From assembly GCF_037042905.1 (NCBI RefSeq), contig NC_087256.1:30457501-30521500 (forward strand): a DNA stretch of 64,000 bases, written 5' to 3'. This stretch comes from Lytechinus pictus. Its lineage: Eukaryota; Echinodermata; Echinoidea; Temnopleuroida; Toxopneustidae. A program made the translations under genes and the position numbers. Shown one piece after another: positions 1 through 10,283 of this stretch. Under the pieces are notes generated by a model, which was given only the letters and a program-made list of their open reading frames with translations, was not told where the DNA came from and did not search any database. Position 1 is the stretch's first letter; each line of letters opens with the position of its first letter.

Positions 1-378
1 GCGTCATGAAATACAGGTTTTAGTGTCGTAGGTTTTACAAAACACCATGTATCTTCCTTGGGCAAACGTTGGTCCTGAAAAGAACCACCCAAACTCGACG
101 TTTCGACAACTGTGTTCTTGTCGTCTTTGGGAGATATACAGGTTTTGTTTTCTCTTTGTCTCTTTAGAAAGTTTAGATGCTTGGTATCTTCATGAATAAA
201 ATGGGAGCAGTTACCGTACCGTAATTTCGCAGTTACACCCCACCCCACTCCCAACCGACCTATAATCTATTACGTTATATCCATCGTTTGGAATTTGAGT
301 CGGTTTCATTGGTGTGAATGCGACATAAACTATATATAATATCATTGTACGACCCCTTTCCTGTTTCGCGGTGATAAT

Positions 379-676
379 GAGTTTTCGCAACTACTACGCA
401 GACACCTTCTGGAACGCAGAGAATCTTTTGTCAAAAGCCCTTCGTGACAAAGCAACCTTTGTCGAAAATCGATGAATCAAAACAGCAGTGTCGTCCTGGA
501 CTTTGAACAAATGACAAATTTGCAATTTTGGTCCGCCGTCCGAATCTTAGGACGATCTGCTGTCCCAATCCACCAACATTCGACAAAGACCTCTCATCTG
601 TCCGTTATGATTTGACTTGCATTTCAATAGATTTTCCACGTTGCAGAATCCGTCCTGGTTGCAATTTCGAAACTCC
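379..676. mobile_element. Foldback (long inverted repeat) element, copy 1
   Basis: The left arm contains gagttttcgc ... ctttgtcgaaaatcgatgaat ... acagcag, and the right arm carries the inverse (ctgctgtccc ... ttcgacaaagacc ... gaaactccc). Two further copies lie at 9944 and 53223 with the same arm order. There is no coding capacity. It lies downstream (minus sense) of subtilase exon 3, so it is probably intronic. Confidence 0.65.
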
Positions 677-741
677 CCGTTAACCTAACTATATACAGAG
701 AATATTCCTAAACTAATCATAAATGTCCAAATATCTCTTAC

Positions 742-946
742 GATCTACGGAGAAAACGCCATTAAGAGGAAGATTTCTTTGATCTATGCGATCAAGACCC
801 CACTGATCGGTCGGTGTTCCATCTTTCTTCTTCTTCTTTGGTATATTCTTTGACTTTCCTTTCTTCTTCTTTTCTTTGGTTGACTTGTTCTGGATGTGAA
901 GCCAGCCATCTTGTTCAATGAAAGCTATATCGTCGTATTCACGTAT
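742..946 (-). CDS. S8 subtilase exon 3 (end of propeptide, Lys-rich linker, start of catalytic domain)
   Basis: A 205-bp exon that starts in phase 0 after gattag and ends in phase 1 at gtaag (741-737). It encodes IAFIEQDG, a Lys-rich linker, then WGLDRIDQRNLPL. An alternative gtagat donor seven bases earlier cannot be excluded. No DTG-containing exon is visible in positions 1-741. Confidence 0.78.
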
Positions 947-3900
947 CTAATCAAAAGGATAAATTGGCTTGGTTATTTTATTTCACTTTACTGATTGTGT
1001 TACTTCAATTGTTACTCTACTTATGCGTATTTTATTTTGCCTTTCGTTACATTATACTTGCTTACAGGACGCTACAGCATACTGAGAGATATTCTCGTTA
1101 GTTCTTAATTTCATTTAAATTAAAAAGTTCACACCAAGTTTCCAAGAATGGATATAGCATTCCCATTTATTTGAATGCAGAGTAAAATACCGATACACAT
1201 ATCCACATACGCATTAGCTGCTATATCCATAGGACCACTATCAAAAAGCTCTATTCGTAAGTGTCACTAATACCCTTTTACATCACTCATCCACTTACTA
1301 ACCCACTCACTAACCCACTCACTCACTAACTCACTCATTACATCACTACCCACTCACTAACCCACTCACTCACTGACTCATTCACCACTCATCCACTCAC
1401 TCACTCACTAAATCACTCACTAACTCACTCACTCACTCACTCATTCACCACTCATCCACTCACTCACTCACTAACTCACTCACTCACTCACTCACTCACT
1501 CACTCACTCATTACATCACTCACCCACCCACTCACTCACTCACTTACTCACTCACTCACTCACCACTCACTCATTCACCACTCACTCACTGACTCACTGA
1601 CTCACTCACTCACTCATTCACCACTCATTCACTCACTCACTCACTCACTCACTCACTCACTCATTACATCACTCACCGACTCACTCACTAACTCACTCAC
1701 TCACTCACTCACTCACTCGATCACCACTCACTCACTCACTCACCACTCACACTAACTAACCCAATTACTCACTCACTTAACTCACTCTTCATTCTTCGTG
1801 TAACAATGACATCTCCATTTTTGTTCATTTTATATCTTCATCGGATGTTGAAATCGATGCCGTCATACCGTCACCAGGGACGACGAGTTTCAACATCCAA
1901 ATATCAGGAAGGCAAGAATTGTGTACAACATTACTAGTCAAACTAATTTTAAAGTTCACCTACCGCATTCAGGGCGGCTTCATTCATCTGGACGAAAAGG
2001 AACTTCAATCCTGTCTCAATCTTCCACAGGACTTCATATTCAAAAGTATCATTGTTTGCAGTTAACTCTGACACTTTCTCCTCGAATTCGTCAACATGTT
2101 TGTTGTGCTAAGTACGAAAAATTGAAGAAAAAAGAGCTAAGAATAAAAAGGGACTTCTGCACCCAGAAGGAAAAACCAGTTCCACCGGACCAGTTAGACC
2201 AGTAGAATTTTAACTGGTAACTCTGGAAATTGGAACATCGGTTTACTGGTCTAACTGGTCATACTGGTCCAGTTAAAATTTTACTGGTCCAGTTAAAAGT
2301 TAAACTGGTCTTGAATTGCTGGAATTTTATACTGGTCTTGTGTTTCTGGTGGTTGTTACTGGTCTCACTGGTCTTCATACTGGTATCCAATTCAAGCTGG
2401 TCTTTACTGGTATTTTTTACTGGTCCTCGAAATGGTCGAACTGGTCCTCGTACTGGTGTTACTGGATCAATTAATTACATGCATTTGGTTTGTTATATAC
2501 CATAGTAAGTGAAATGTGATGGAAAAGATGGTTAGTAAATTAATCTTTCTGCTGTTATTTTAAATGTGATGTATGAAATTACAAATTTTCAATGTGAATT
2601 AGTTCACACACTTATTTGGAAAGTTTTCAAACAACAATGAGTGCCATTGCAAGGATATTCCATTCTAAATCCTGATTTTTCTTTTTAAAATAGGGAATAT
2701 GCAAATGAGGTAAACCACGTGATCAGCATCATCAGAATTACTGGTATTACTGGTCTTGACCAGTTCAATTTCAAACAATGAAGTACTTTAGACCAGTTGA
2801 CAATATCAGAGGAATATATCTTGCTTTGCTTTTAATCATAATCAAAGGAAAAAATTATTTTAATGATAATTTTAAAGGGGAATCCAACCCAAATAAAAAC
2901 TTGTTTTTATAAGAAAAAGAAAAATCAGACAAGTTGATAGGTGAAAGTTTGAACAATATTGGACAAAGAACAAGAAAATTATGATTTTTTAAAAGTTGTA
3001 AATATTGGTAATCACTATACCCATGGAGACTTCAAATTGGCCGCATATGGGATGTCATAGTGATGTAAGGCAAGGACTACTCTTCCATGTACTCCAATAC
3101 ATATTGTGGCTAAAATGTCATTTTCCCAAAAAAATTTATTTCAAATTATATTTTTCTTTCATGAGGACATAAAACAATATACTACCTGGATTATATTTAG
3201 ATTACTGCCCCAGGGGAATGGGTACTTAGGAGAAAACCACAAATCCCTGATGATAAAGTACATGGCCTATGAGAAAGTTGTCCTTGCCCCTTGTCATAAT
3301 TTACTTACCCAGTTGCCAATTTGAAATCTACATACTATTAGTGATCTCAATTTAAAAGCAGCTATAACTTTCTTATTCCTTGTCCGATTTCTTTCAAACT
3401 TTCGCCATTCTGTTTAATTTATTTTTCTCCTTCCCAACACAACATTTTATAGCAAAGGCTGGATTCCCCTTTAATACTTGACAATTATGATAATATTAAT
3501 AATACTAATTACAATATCAATAACAATGATAACAGTTATAAGAATGATAACAACAATGATCATAATCATAATGATAATAATTATTATAATTATAAGAAGA
3601 ATGATGATAACAATGATAACGATAATAACTTTCTCTGAATTGCAAGATTCATTTTCAATAATTCGTCAAATGATCTGACTTGAAATAAAGTCATTATTTA
3701 TTGGACCAGAAACACCAGTTTGATGAAAAACAATTTAACTGGTATTACTAATTGCTTCAACTGGAATGCAATTGTTGGAACTGGTCTCCAGTTGATTTTT
3801 ACTGGTCCAGTTAAAAATCAACTGGCCCAGTAAAAATATACTGGAAACCAGTAAAATTCTACTGGAAACCAGTAAAAAAATTTACTGGTCTTACTGGTTT

Positions 3901-4555
3901 TTCCTTCTGGGCAGAGAGGGAGAATGAAGTGGATTTAAAGACATAATAAAAGAGGAAGCGGGTCGGAGACTGCAATTTCAAGGGTAAATGTATGTTTCAA
4001 TTAAGTCTTTTTGATGTATGCCGAATGAAATGCTTGTAAATAGTGATTGCGAAGTATGATCTGGAACAAAATGTTGGAATAATAAACCAAATAATATTGA
4101 AAATATGCCGACTTTATAATAGATATCTATATACTGATAAATAGTCAACTATCGGGTTGTTTGTTTTACCTTACCTATTTTGATGGTGGCATTTGTTTCT
4201 TCTAATATACAGCTCAGTAATTGTACAGCAATAATTTCGGGCACTAGCCTGTGATAGGCCCTTAAACTTTGATAGTTCCCTCATACTCTACTCAAGTTCT
4301 TTCTATTGTGTAAATATCGACGACTTGTATTTCCATACTTGTAATGTAGATTCCGTTTGTATTTTGATCTCTTTATAGAAATTATGAAAAAAAAAGGAAT
4401 TGACTGAATTTGAGGTCAAACTTTGTTCTTACCTCCAAGGCGATTATATACTGGTTGCCATCCTCCACCGGGTCGACGGCCTCATGAAGCTTCACCAGTC
4501 CATGTGCGCTCCCGACATCGAGCACGAAGATAAGTAATAATGCGCAAAATAACAT
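742..4555 (-). CDS. Proteinase K/PCSK9-like S8 subtilase, first three coding exons (partial gene)
   Basis: Exons in coding order are 4555-4433, 2107-1964 and 946-742, all on the minus strand, each joining in phase 0 with gtaag/gtagg donors and TTAG acceptors. The first ATG at 4555 opens a hydrophobic signal peptide (residues 1-18, ending near GSAHG). Residues about 36-102 match the inhibitor-I9 propeptide: QYIIALE, then NEAALNA, then IAFIEQDG. Residues 137-151 (QWGLDRIDQRNLPLN) are the typical start of the mature S8 catalytic domain. The Asp, His and Ser catalytic segments would be in later exons beyond the left edge. A lysine-rich insert (13 Lys in 21 residues, 110-130) sits between propeptide and catalytic domain, which is unusual. 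By family the product is a secreted or vacuolar endopeptidase that matures by propeptide removal. The reading frame continues upstream of the ATG, so the ATG was chosen because it starts directly at the signal peptide. Confidence 0.85.
1262..1790. repeat. (ACTC)n tetranucleotide array with interruptions
   Basis: About 530 bp of actc/cact units broken by short variants such as attcaccactc, catcactcaccc and aactcact. It lies in intron 2 of the subtilase gene. Confidence 0.95.
1964..2107 (-). CDS. S8 subtilase exon 2 (inhibitor I9 propeptide)
   Basis: A 144-bp exon of 48 codons in phase 0 at both ends, with a ttag acceptor and gtagg donor. It starts HNKHVDEFEEKV and ends FLFVQMNEAALNA, matching the I9 pattern in which a hydrophobic strand precedes an N-E-x-A-L helix. 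Confidence 0.85.
2876..3470. mobile_element. TTAA-flanked MITE, AGGGGAATCCA terminal repeats
   Basis: It begins AGGGGAATCCA and ends with the complement TGGATTCCCCT, flanked on both sides by TTAA (2872-2875 and 3471-3474). The subterminal text (gaaagtttgaacaatattgg, aagaaaattatga) resembles the other TTAA elements in this window. It is 595 bp with no recognisable coding. Confidence 0.8.
3478..3620. repeat. AT-rich ATGATAATA-type tandem tract
   Basis: Degenerate repeats of ataatgata/ataataact directly follow the nested TTAA element. The short Ile/Met-rich reading frame across it is a composition artefact. Confidence 0.7.
4433..4555 (-). CDS. S8 subtilase exon 1 (signal peptide and start of propeptide)
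   Basis: This exon encodes 41 residues and ends in phase 0 at a strong gtaag donor (4432-4428). The hydrophobic core MLFCALLLIFVLDVG is followed by the I9 beta strand QYIIALE. Confidence 0.82.
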
Positions 4556-4603
4556 GGTGATCTCAACAACGACCACGAAAAACAAAGTCAAGATCGACCA
4601 CAA

Positions 4604-6309
4604 GAATCTTATAATGGTCTATTGCGTAATCAAATAAGGAAGACACGTTAGACACACGTGGGTCCTGATCGCAGTAAAAGACCAATTTCGTCACACGAGG
4701 ATTAGACAATCTTATTTTGACTAGCTCGTTTTCTCAACTGAAAAGCCAACTTCTTCATCTTCCAGTTACTATTTCAATGACGTGTCCCACACCTCTCCTT
4801 CCATGTGCCGATATGCGATTGGCTTTTGTTTTATTTAAAAAAAAACTGTAGTATTTGTGTCTATTCTGCTACACTCAATTTCTTAATCATTTCTTCTTTA
4901 TGAACCCTGAACCCTGACGCACGGGAATAATACCAGGTGCGATGTCTTAAGTCAATACAAAATGATAATACAGTGTACTGATTCCAAAAGGACACGTGGA
5001 CTGTTAGGCCTATATGCTCCACGATCTACATATATCTTATTCTTTCTCAAATTGTACTGGAGATATTTTACTCCTTCAGAAATGTCAATGTGAAAACGAT
5101 ATTATGAATCGTTTTAAAACGTTCTCCAAATCCGTCTCGAGCCGAGATGGGTGAATGGATGGTTTGGAGAATGTGACACGAGTTTTGGATCAGCCGAACA
5201 ACTAAGGGAAGACAAAGAAGGGAAATGGAACGAGAGAGAGAGAGAGAGAGAGAGAGACCGAAAGAAAGTGTGTGTTGTAAAATAAGTGCCATAAATATAG
5301 TGAGATATCAGACAACCATGATATGATAAAAAGTGCGGCAAACTCTTTTTTTGTTATTGAAATCGTCGTATATGTTCGAATAATGGCGGTGTGTTCAATA
5401 TTCAGCTCTTAAAGTGGAATAATAATGTGTTTGATAACTTATAAAAAAGATAAACAACACGATTACCAATTCTAAATTCGACTGAACTATTGCATGACTA
5501 CATCCAATACCTTATATTTGATTAGATTTTTTTATTTCCACATTCCAAAGTATTTATTTCCACAATAACAAAGTATAATCATTTTTCAACGTAACATAAC
5601 AGAAAACAAAATGGTTAACATATGCATACATGCATACTCTATTTAAGATGTAAAAATACTTGAAAAAAAAATTTAATTATTGAAACATGAGCAGAATAAA
5701 ATAATATATAACGACATGCATATGATATGTGGGAGACCGCCATCTTAAGCTTGGAGCTTGGAACTGGCGGCCACGAAAGGAAACGGGAAAGCAAACCAGA
5801 CTAAAGTGCAATGAAAGAGACTTATCTTTATTGCAGCAGTAAATGATACGAATATAACGAAAGTTAGCAGAGTTTCGTGTTAGATAAGAATGGATGATGA
5901 TTAATGGGACATAAGTATGAATATTTATTCATTATAAACACTTTGGATAAATGGCTTCATGAGATTATTTAGCAACAGACTGACACAGTGAATAGGTCGC
6001 CCTTTTTAGGTGAAGCTGCAACCACGCGCACAGATAAACCGTGGGGGTTTGGATTATGGTAAAAGAGGCAGGGACCTAGTAATGTGCCCTGTGGTACTCA
6101 AACATACTGCTATCAATTTAATTTTCAAGTTTGATTTATATAATTTCAACTCAACATCAAAGTCATTTTTACATAGTGAACAGGATGACATCATATATAC
6201 AAGTGAATATCTAAAATACGCAATCCAGCAATTAATACACACAAAAATCCATATTATATGTGGTGAGCTGTATGATAATGGTATGTATCAAAGGATAGCA
6301 AACAATACA
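4604..6309. other. Stretch upstream of the subtilase start: no gene seen
   Basis: This would contain the promoter and 5' UTR of the minus-strand subtilase, but no TATA box or initiator stands out. A (GA)n run of about 26 bp lies at 5232-5257. A short hairpin-like segment (aagcttggagctt) is near 5747. No other gene is supported. Confidence 0.5.
5232..5257. repeat. (GA)n dinucleotide run
   Basis: An uninterrupted gagaga run, with acga before it and cc after it. Confidence 0.9.
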
Positions 6310-8213
6310 ATTTAAAGTAATAACAACCACATGATTATCCAAAAAGTAACTAAATAGGTTGAAAATATCAAAAAGTACTGGTTTAGATATGATACCTGCA
6401 AGATTTTTAAAAGATGGGGCAAGAAATTTGTACAAACCTTTGAATTATGTTATTAATTTATCTCTTATGTCTTCTACCTTTCCTGATGATATGAAATTTG
6501 CAAAAGTTACCCCGCTACATAAAAAGAAAGATAAAACTGACGTTAGTAATTATAGGCCAATAAGTGTATTAAGTGTAGTGTCGAAGATTTTGGAAAAATC
6601 TGTTCATGCTCAAGTGGAGAAATACTTCCAAGAAACCAACCTAATATATAAATTTCAGTCCGGCTTTCGTAACGGATATTCCACTGAAACTTGTTTAATA
6701 CATTTAACAGATTTTATCAGGAATGAAATTTCACATGGGCGCATGGTTGGAATGGTTCTCCTAGACTTACAAAAAGCCTTTGATACTGTAAATCATAGCA
6801 TACTTTTAAAGAAATTAGAAGTGATGGGTTTAGACTCTGCATGTGTGACATGGTTTAGATCATATTTATCTAACCGTCATCAGGTAGTTACCATGCAGAC
6901 GGTTCTTTCTGATTCACTGCCTATTAAATGCGGAGTCCCTCAAGGAAGCATTTTAGGCCCCATTCTTTTTATGTCTTACATCAATGATATGTGTACTTGT
7001 ATTAACGAATCTAAATTAATTTTATATGCTGATGATAGTGTCTTGCTATATTCGGATACAAATCCCAAGATAATTGATAAAAACTTAGTGCTGATTTGGC
7101 TAATTGCATCGAATGGATGTCTGACAACAAGCTTAGTTTACACGTTGGGAAAACGGAAAGCATTTTATTTTGTTCTAAACGAAAGTTAAGATATACACAC
7201 GATTTCAAGGTTTCATATAATAATCAGGTAATTGAAAGAAAAGATTCAGTAAGATATTTGGGAATTAATTTAACAAGTAACCTATCATGGACGGGTTTGG
7301 TAGACTCAATCGCCAAAAAGGCTAATTCACGCTTGAAATTTTTGTATAGATATCAAACCTGTTTGAATATGAAGTCTAGACGTATTTTATGCTTTGCGTT
7401 AATACAATGTTTATTCGACTATGCTAATGCGGTTTGGTACGGTAGTCTGGGTGTTACGGATAAGAAAAAGCTAAGAATAATTCAAAATAAAATTGTGAAA
7501 TATATAAATGTTTTAGGACCAAGAGCACATGTCGGATATAATGAACTTGAAAAGGCAGGATTGCTTCATGTAGATCACAGGTCACAACAATTAGTATTAC
7601 ACCACGTGCATAAAATATTATATTCGGATAAATTAGATCATTATATAGCAAATAATTTCACCCGGGTATCAAATATCCATAGGTACGATACTCGAAATAG
7701 TAATTTTAATTTCGTATTACCAAAACGTGAAGGACATATTGGAAACACTTTTTATTTTAATGGCATCCAATCTTGGAATGCTCTTAAATTCTTTTGTCAA
7801 TTTAAGAGTGCATTAAAAAATCACCTAAAACTGGAAGCTGCCCGAGAACAGCATTACCAGTAAAATAACACATTTTGTACAGTTGGTTTCTAGTATTGTA
7901 GATAATGTATACATTAGGGTATGTTAAAATATAATCTTGTTTCACATATTAGGAAGATTATTGTTTGCTTCAGATGTTTGCAAATTATATGACTGATGGA
8001 TATGTTTGTATGTATTTTATTTTTTTCCCCAATATTCCAGTACTTGTCGTAGTTTATACTTTTTGTTACAATATGTTAATGTTTTATACTAACTATAGGA
8101 CCCCATTGGAAATAAGCCTTTCGGCTTTCATGGGCTATCCTGTCAAGGTATTTCCTCAATTTCATTGTAATCTCCTGTGATATTCTTGACGAATAAAATC
8201 AATCAATCAATCA
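6310..8213 (+). mobile_element. CR1/L2-type non-LTR retrotransposon, 5'-truncated
   Basis: It contains the second half of a LINE polyprotein (reverse transcriptase plus C-terminal domain), a 3' UTR with a small hairpin (aagcctttcggctt near 8115-8128), and a 3' tail of tandem atca repeats after aataaa (about 8191-8213). The 5' endonuclease part is missing, the usual result of incomplete target-primed reverse transcription. The left boundary is approximate. A short ORF at 6010-6315 is not recognisably part of it. Confidence 0.85.
6359..7863 (+). pseudogene. LINE reverse transcriptase and C-terminal domain, one frameshift
   Basis: Two overlapping frames (to 7189, and 7096-7863) form one broken ORF; alignment of the joint suggests loss of one base near 7085-7088. 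Recognisable RT blocks are: SKSTGLDMIPARFLKDG; NYRPISVLSVVSKILE; QSGFRNGYSTETCL; LLDLQKAFDTVNH; CGVPQGSILGPILF; and the catalytic YADDSVLLY. The second frame continues with SDNKLSLHVGKTE, RYLGINL and a C-terminal region (FNGIQSWNAL ... FKSALKNHL) typical of CR1/L2-like elements. Its upstream ORF1 and endonuclease are absent, so it cannot move by itself. Apart from the frameshift the coding text is well preserved, suggesting a fairly recent insertion. Confidence 0.88.
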
Positions 8214-9943
8214 TATTGATGGGAGGTATAAACATACCATCTAATATTCTATTAAACAAATCTGGATAATGAACTTACTGAACCTCTGAATAAGAAATTG
8301 TTTTTCATTGCACATAATGATTGATTTCTTGAAAATATTGGAATAGCTCGACTGACGGTATACTTAATTCAATACAGAAAAAAGAAGAAAAGGATTCTAT
8401 TCAACAGAAAATACAACAGTATATCATGTAGATCGTGGATATCTTGGAAAATTACATTGTAATCATAGTCAGTACATGAAAACTGTTCCAACTAAATAAT
8501 CATAATAGCAATCAGTTGTGTTTTTTGTGTATAACACAATTAGCTAAACATGTCTCTGTGCTCTTATCTGAAACACGTGCAAATTAAGAAGTAAAATTAT
8601 AAAATAAGTGAAGACTGGCCACCGAGTTTATTCCAAATCAAACAATTACTTTCATTTTTTGTGGTCTTTTTTAGAAGTCTTAAACTTATCTAACTTATGT
8701 ATATTTGTCATATGATGCAATTTAACGCAATTACCATGTTAAGTTTTCAAAAAAATCATTCAGCAAATCTCTGTCCAATCAGTATTACAGAATAAAACTT
8801 AAATCTGCCCATAAGGCGATTTAAGCACCAATCAATATTAGCATAAATCATGAATCGACTTATGCAAGTATGGAAATATACATGCAAATATTTATCAATT
8901 CAACTTATCAAAGTCATCATGGCCCATTTAATGTAAGTATTAATATTTCAACGACAAATTGCTCAATTTCATCCTACTGTATACACAGTTAATCCTCATA
9001 AATAGGTATTCGACTTTTTCTAGAATCTTCACTTGGCAACATAAGACTTGGTGTCGAACTATGGAATATAAGAAATTCTCTTTTTCTGTCAAAGTAGTGT
9101 TTTGGCATTTTTGAATTGCATTTTAAGAAAGAAAAGTAATAGACTTGTATATTGTGACTACTCAAATAATGATAAAAATACAGCAGACTTAGCCACTTGT
9201 AGAATAGGATTGACCTAAAGTAATTGTCTCAATAGGGATGTCATAGTGCCTATTGACCTAATAAACGGAGTATTTAATGCAAGCCGCATCATTTTCACCA
9301 TTCGCGTGTACATCAAAATAGAAACTTAATCTTGAAAAATGCATATAGGATCGAAATTTGGATTAAAAACTCAAGATGATTGTCATAAAAATTTCACAAA
9401 ATTTGCTTTCGGGGATAGAGAAAGAGAAAATGAATACCAAAAGTGAAAAGAGAATTTAGTCGGCATGCTTCCTTCTACCCCACCCCTGCAGAATTACTCC
9501 TTGTGACCACATGGGGATCGGGAAGAAACTTATACATAAGTTCCATTATGTATTAACAAAACATTAAAATGATTTTCTTTCGGCAATTTCCCCCCTGATT
9601 ACGGTCATGAAAAAAATTGTCCATTTTAACTTGTTTAATATTAACATATTAAGTGGAAATATAAGACATTCAGAGAGAGAGTGAGGGGGGAGAACAGAGT
9701 GGTCTATTGCACAATCCACTTGTCTGAATGTTTAAAATTAAAGGAATTCGGCCTACATAAGATCAAATAAATCAATATTGATAACTAAATATTTAAGTTA
9801 GTTTGGGGGAAACAGATGAATAGATCAATAAATCAGTAATGAACAAACAAATCAACGAACAAATCAACAATTTAAGCAAACAACATATGGGTCGGGATGA
9901 AAATTTCACAACAGAATTGCGTTGAGAGTGACACATTAGGAAA
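8214..9943. other. AT-rich stretch between the LINE and the glycosyltransferase: nothing recognised
   Basis: No ORF above background, no long inverted repeat and no structured RNA was seen. A polyadenylation site for the minus-strand glycosyltransferase may lie here (for example tttatt near 8625), but this is a guess. Confidence 0.4.
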
Positions 9944-10220
9944 TTTTCGCTCCACGTCGCACGACGGATTCAAGAACATAGAAAATGCATTACCAAATGC
10001 CCTGCATGACAAAGAAGAACTAATAAGTCTTTGTCGAAAATCGGTGAATCGTCGTGGTCTTTGGACAAACGACAAATTTGCAATTTTTCGACAGCTCTGA
10101 ACTTAGGACGAAACTGCTGTTCCGGTTCGGCAATTTTTGACAAAGCCCCCCCCCCCCCGTTGTATTTGTCATTTGACGGGCATTTTCAATCTTTCAACGC
10201 TTCTTATGTGTTCTTTGATG
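9944..10220. mobile_element. Foldback element, copy 2
   Basis: The left arm (gattcaagaacatagaaaatgc ... tctttgtcgaaaatcggtgaa) and right arm (ctgctgttccggttcggcaatttttgacaaag ... cgggcattttcaatctttcaacg) are inverted relatives of each other and of the copies at 379 and 53223. It ends about 65 bp downstream of the minus-strand glycosyltransferase stop codon, so it is probably within that gene's 3' UTR. Confidence 0.65.
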
Positions 10221-10283
10221 TCTTCTACATTTTTAAAATTATTGCACTCATGCAAAGATCACTCTGCGACCTGCAATTCAAAT

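Larger units (their letters stand above)
2157..3914. mobile_element. Hexamer-packed DNA element (ACTGGT/ACCAGT), with a nested TTAA element
   Basis: Both ends carry the inverted sequence CCCAGAAGGAAAAACCAGT (left from about 2162, right ending at about 3912). The outer roughly 330 and 210 bp are packed with ACTGGT or its complement, mostly in ACTGGTC and CCAGTTAAA contexts; further sites lie at 2740-2810. The centre holds a TTAA-flanked element (2876-3470) and an AT-rich tandem tract (3478-3620). No transposase ORF is recognisable, so it looks non-autonomous. It lies in intron 1 of the subtilase gene. I found no convincing target duplication. Confidence 0.7.

Noticed and set aside
2180-2480. 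ACTGGT-rich arm considered as a CRISPR-like or minisatellite array
   Set aside because: Spacing is irregular, both orientations are mixed, and the region is bounded by inverted ends. The sequence is eukaryotic.
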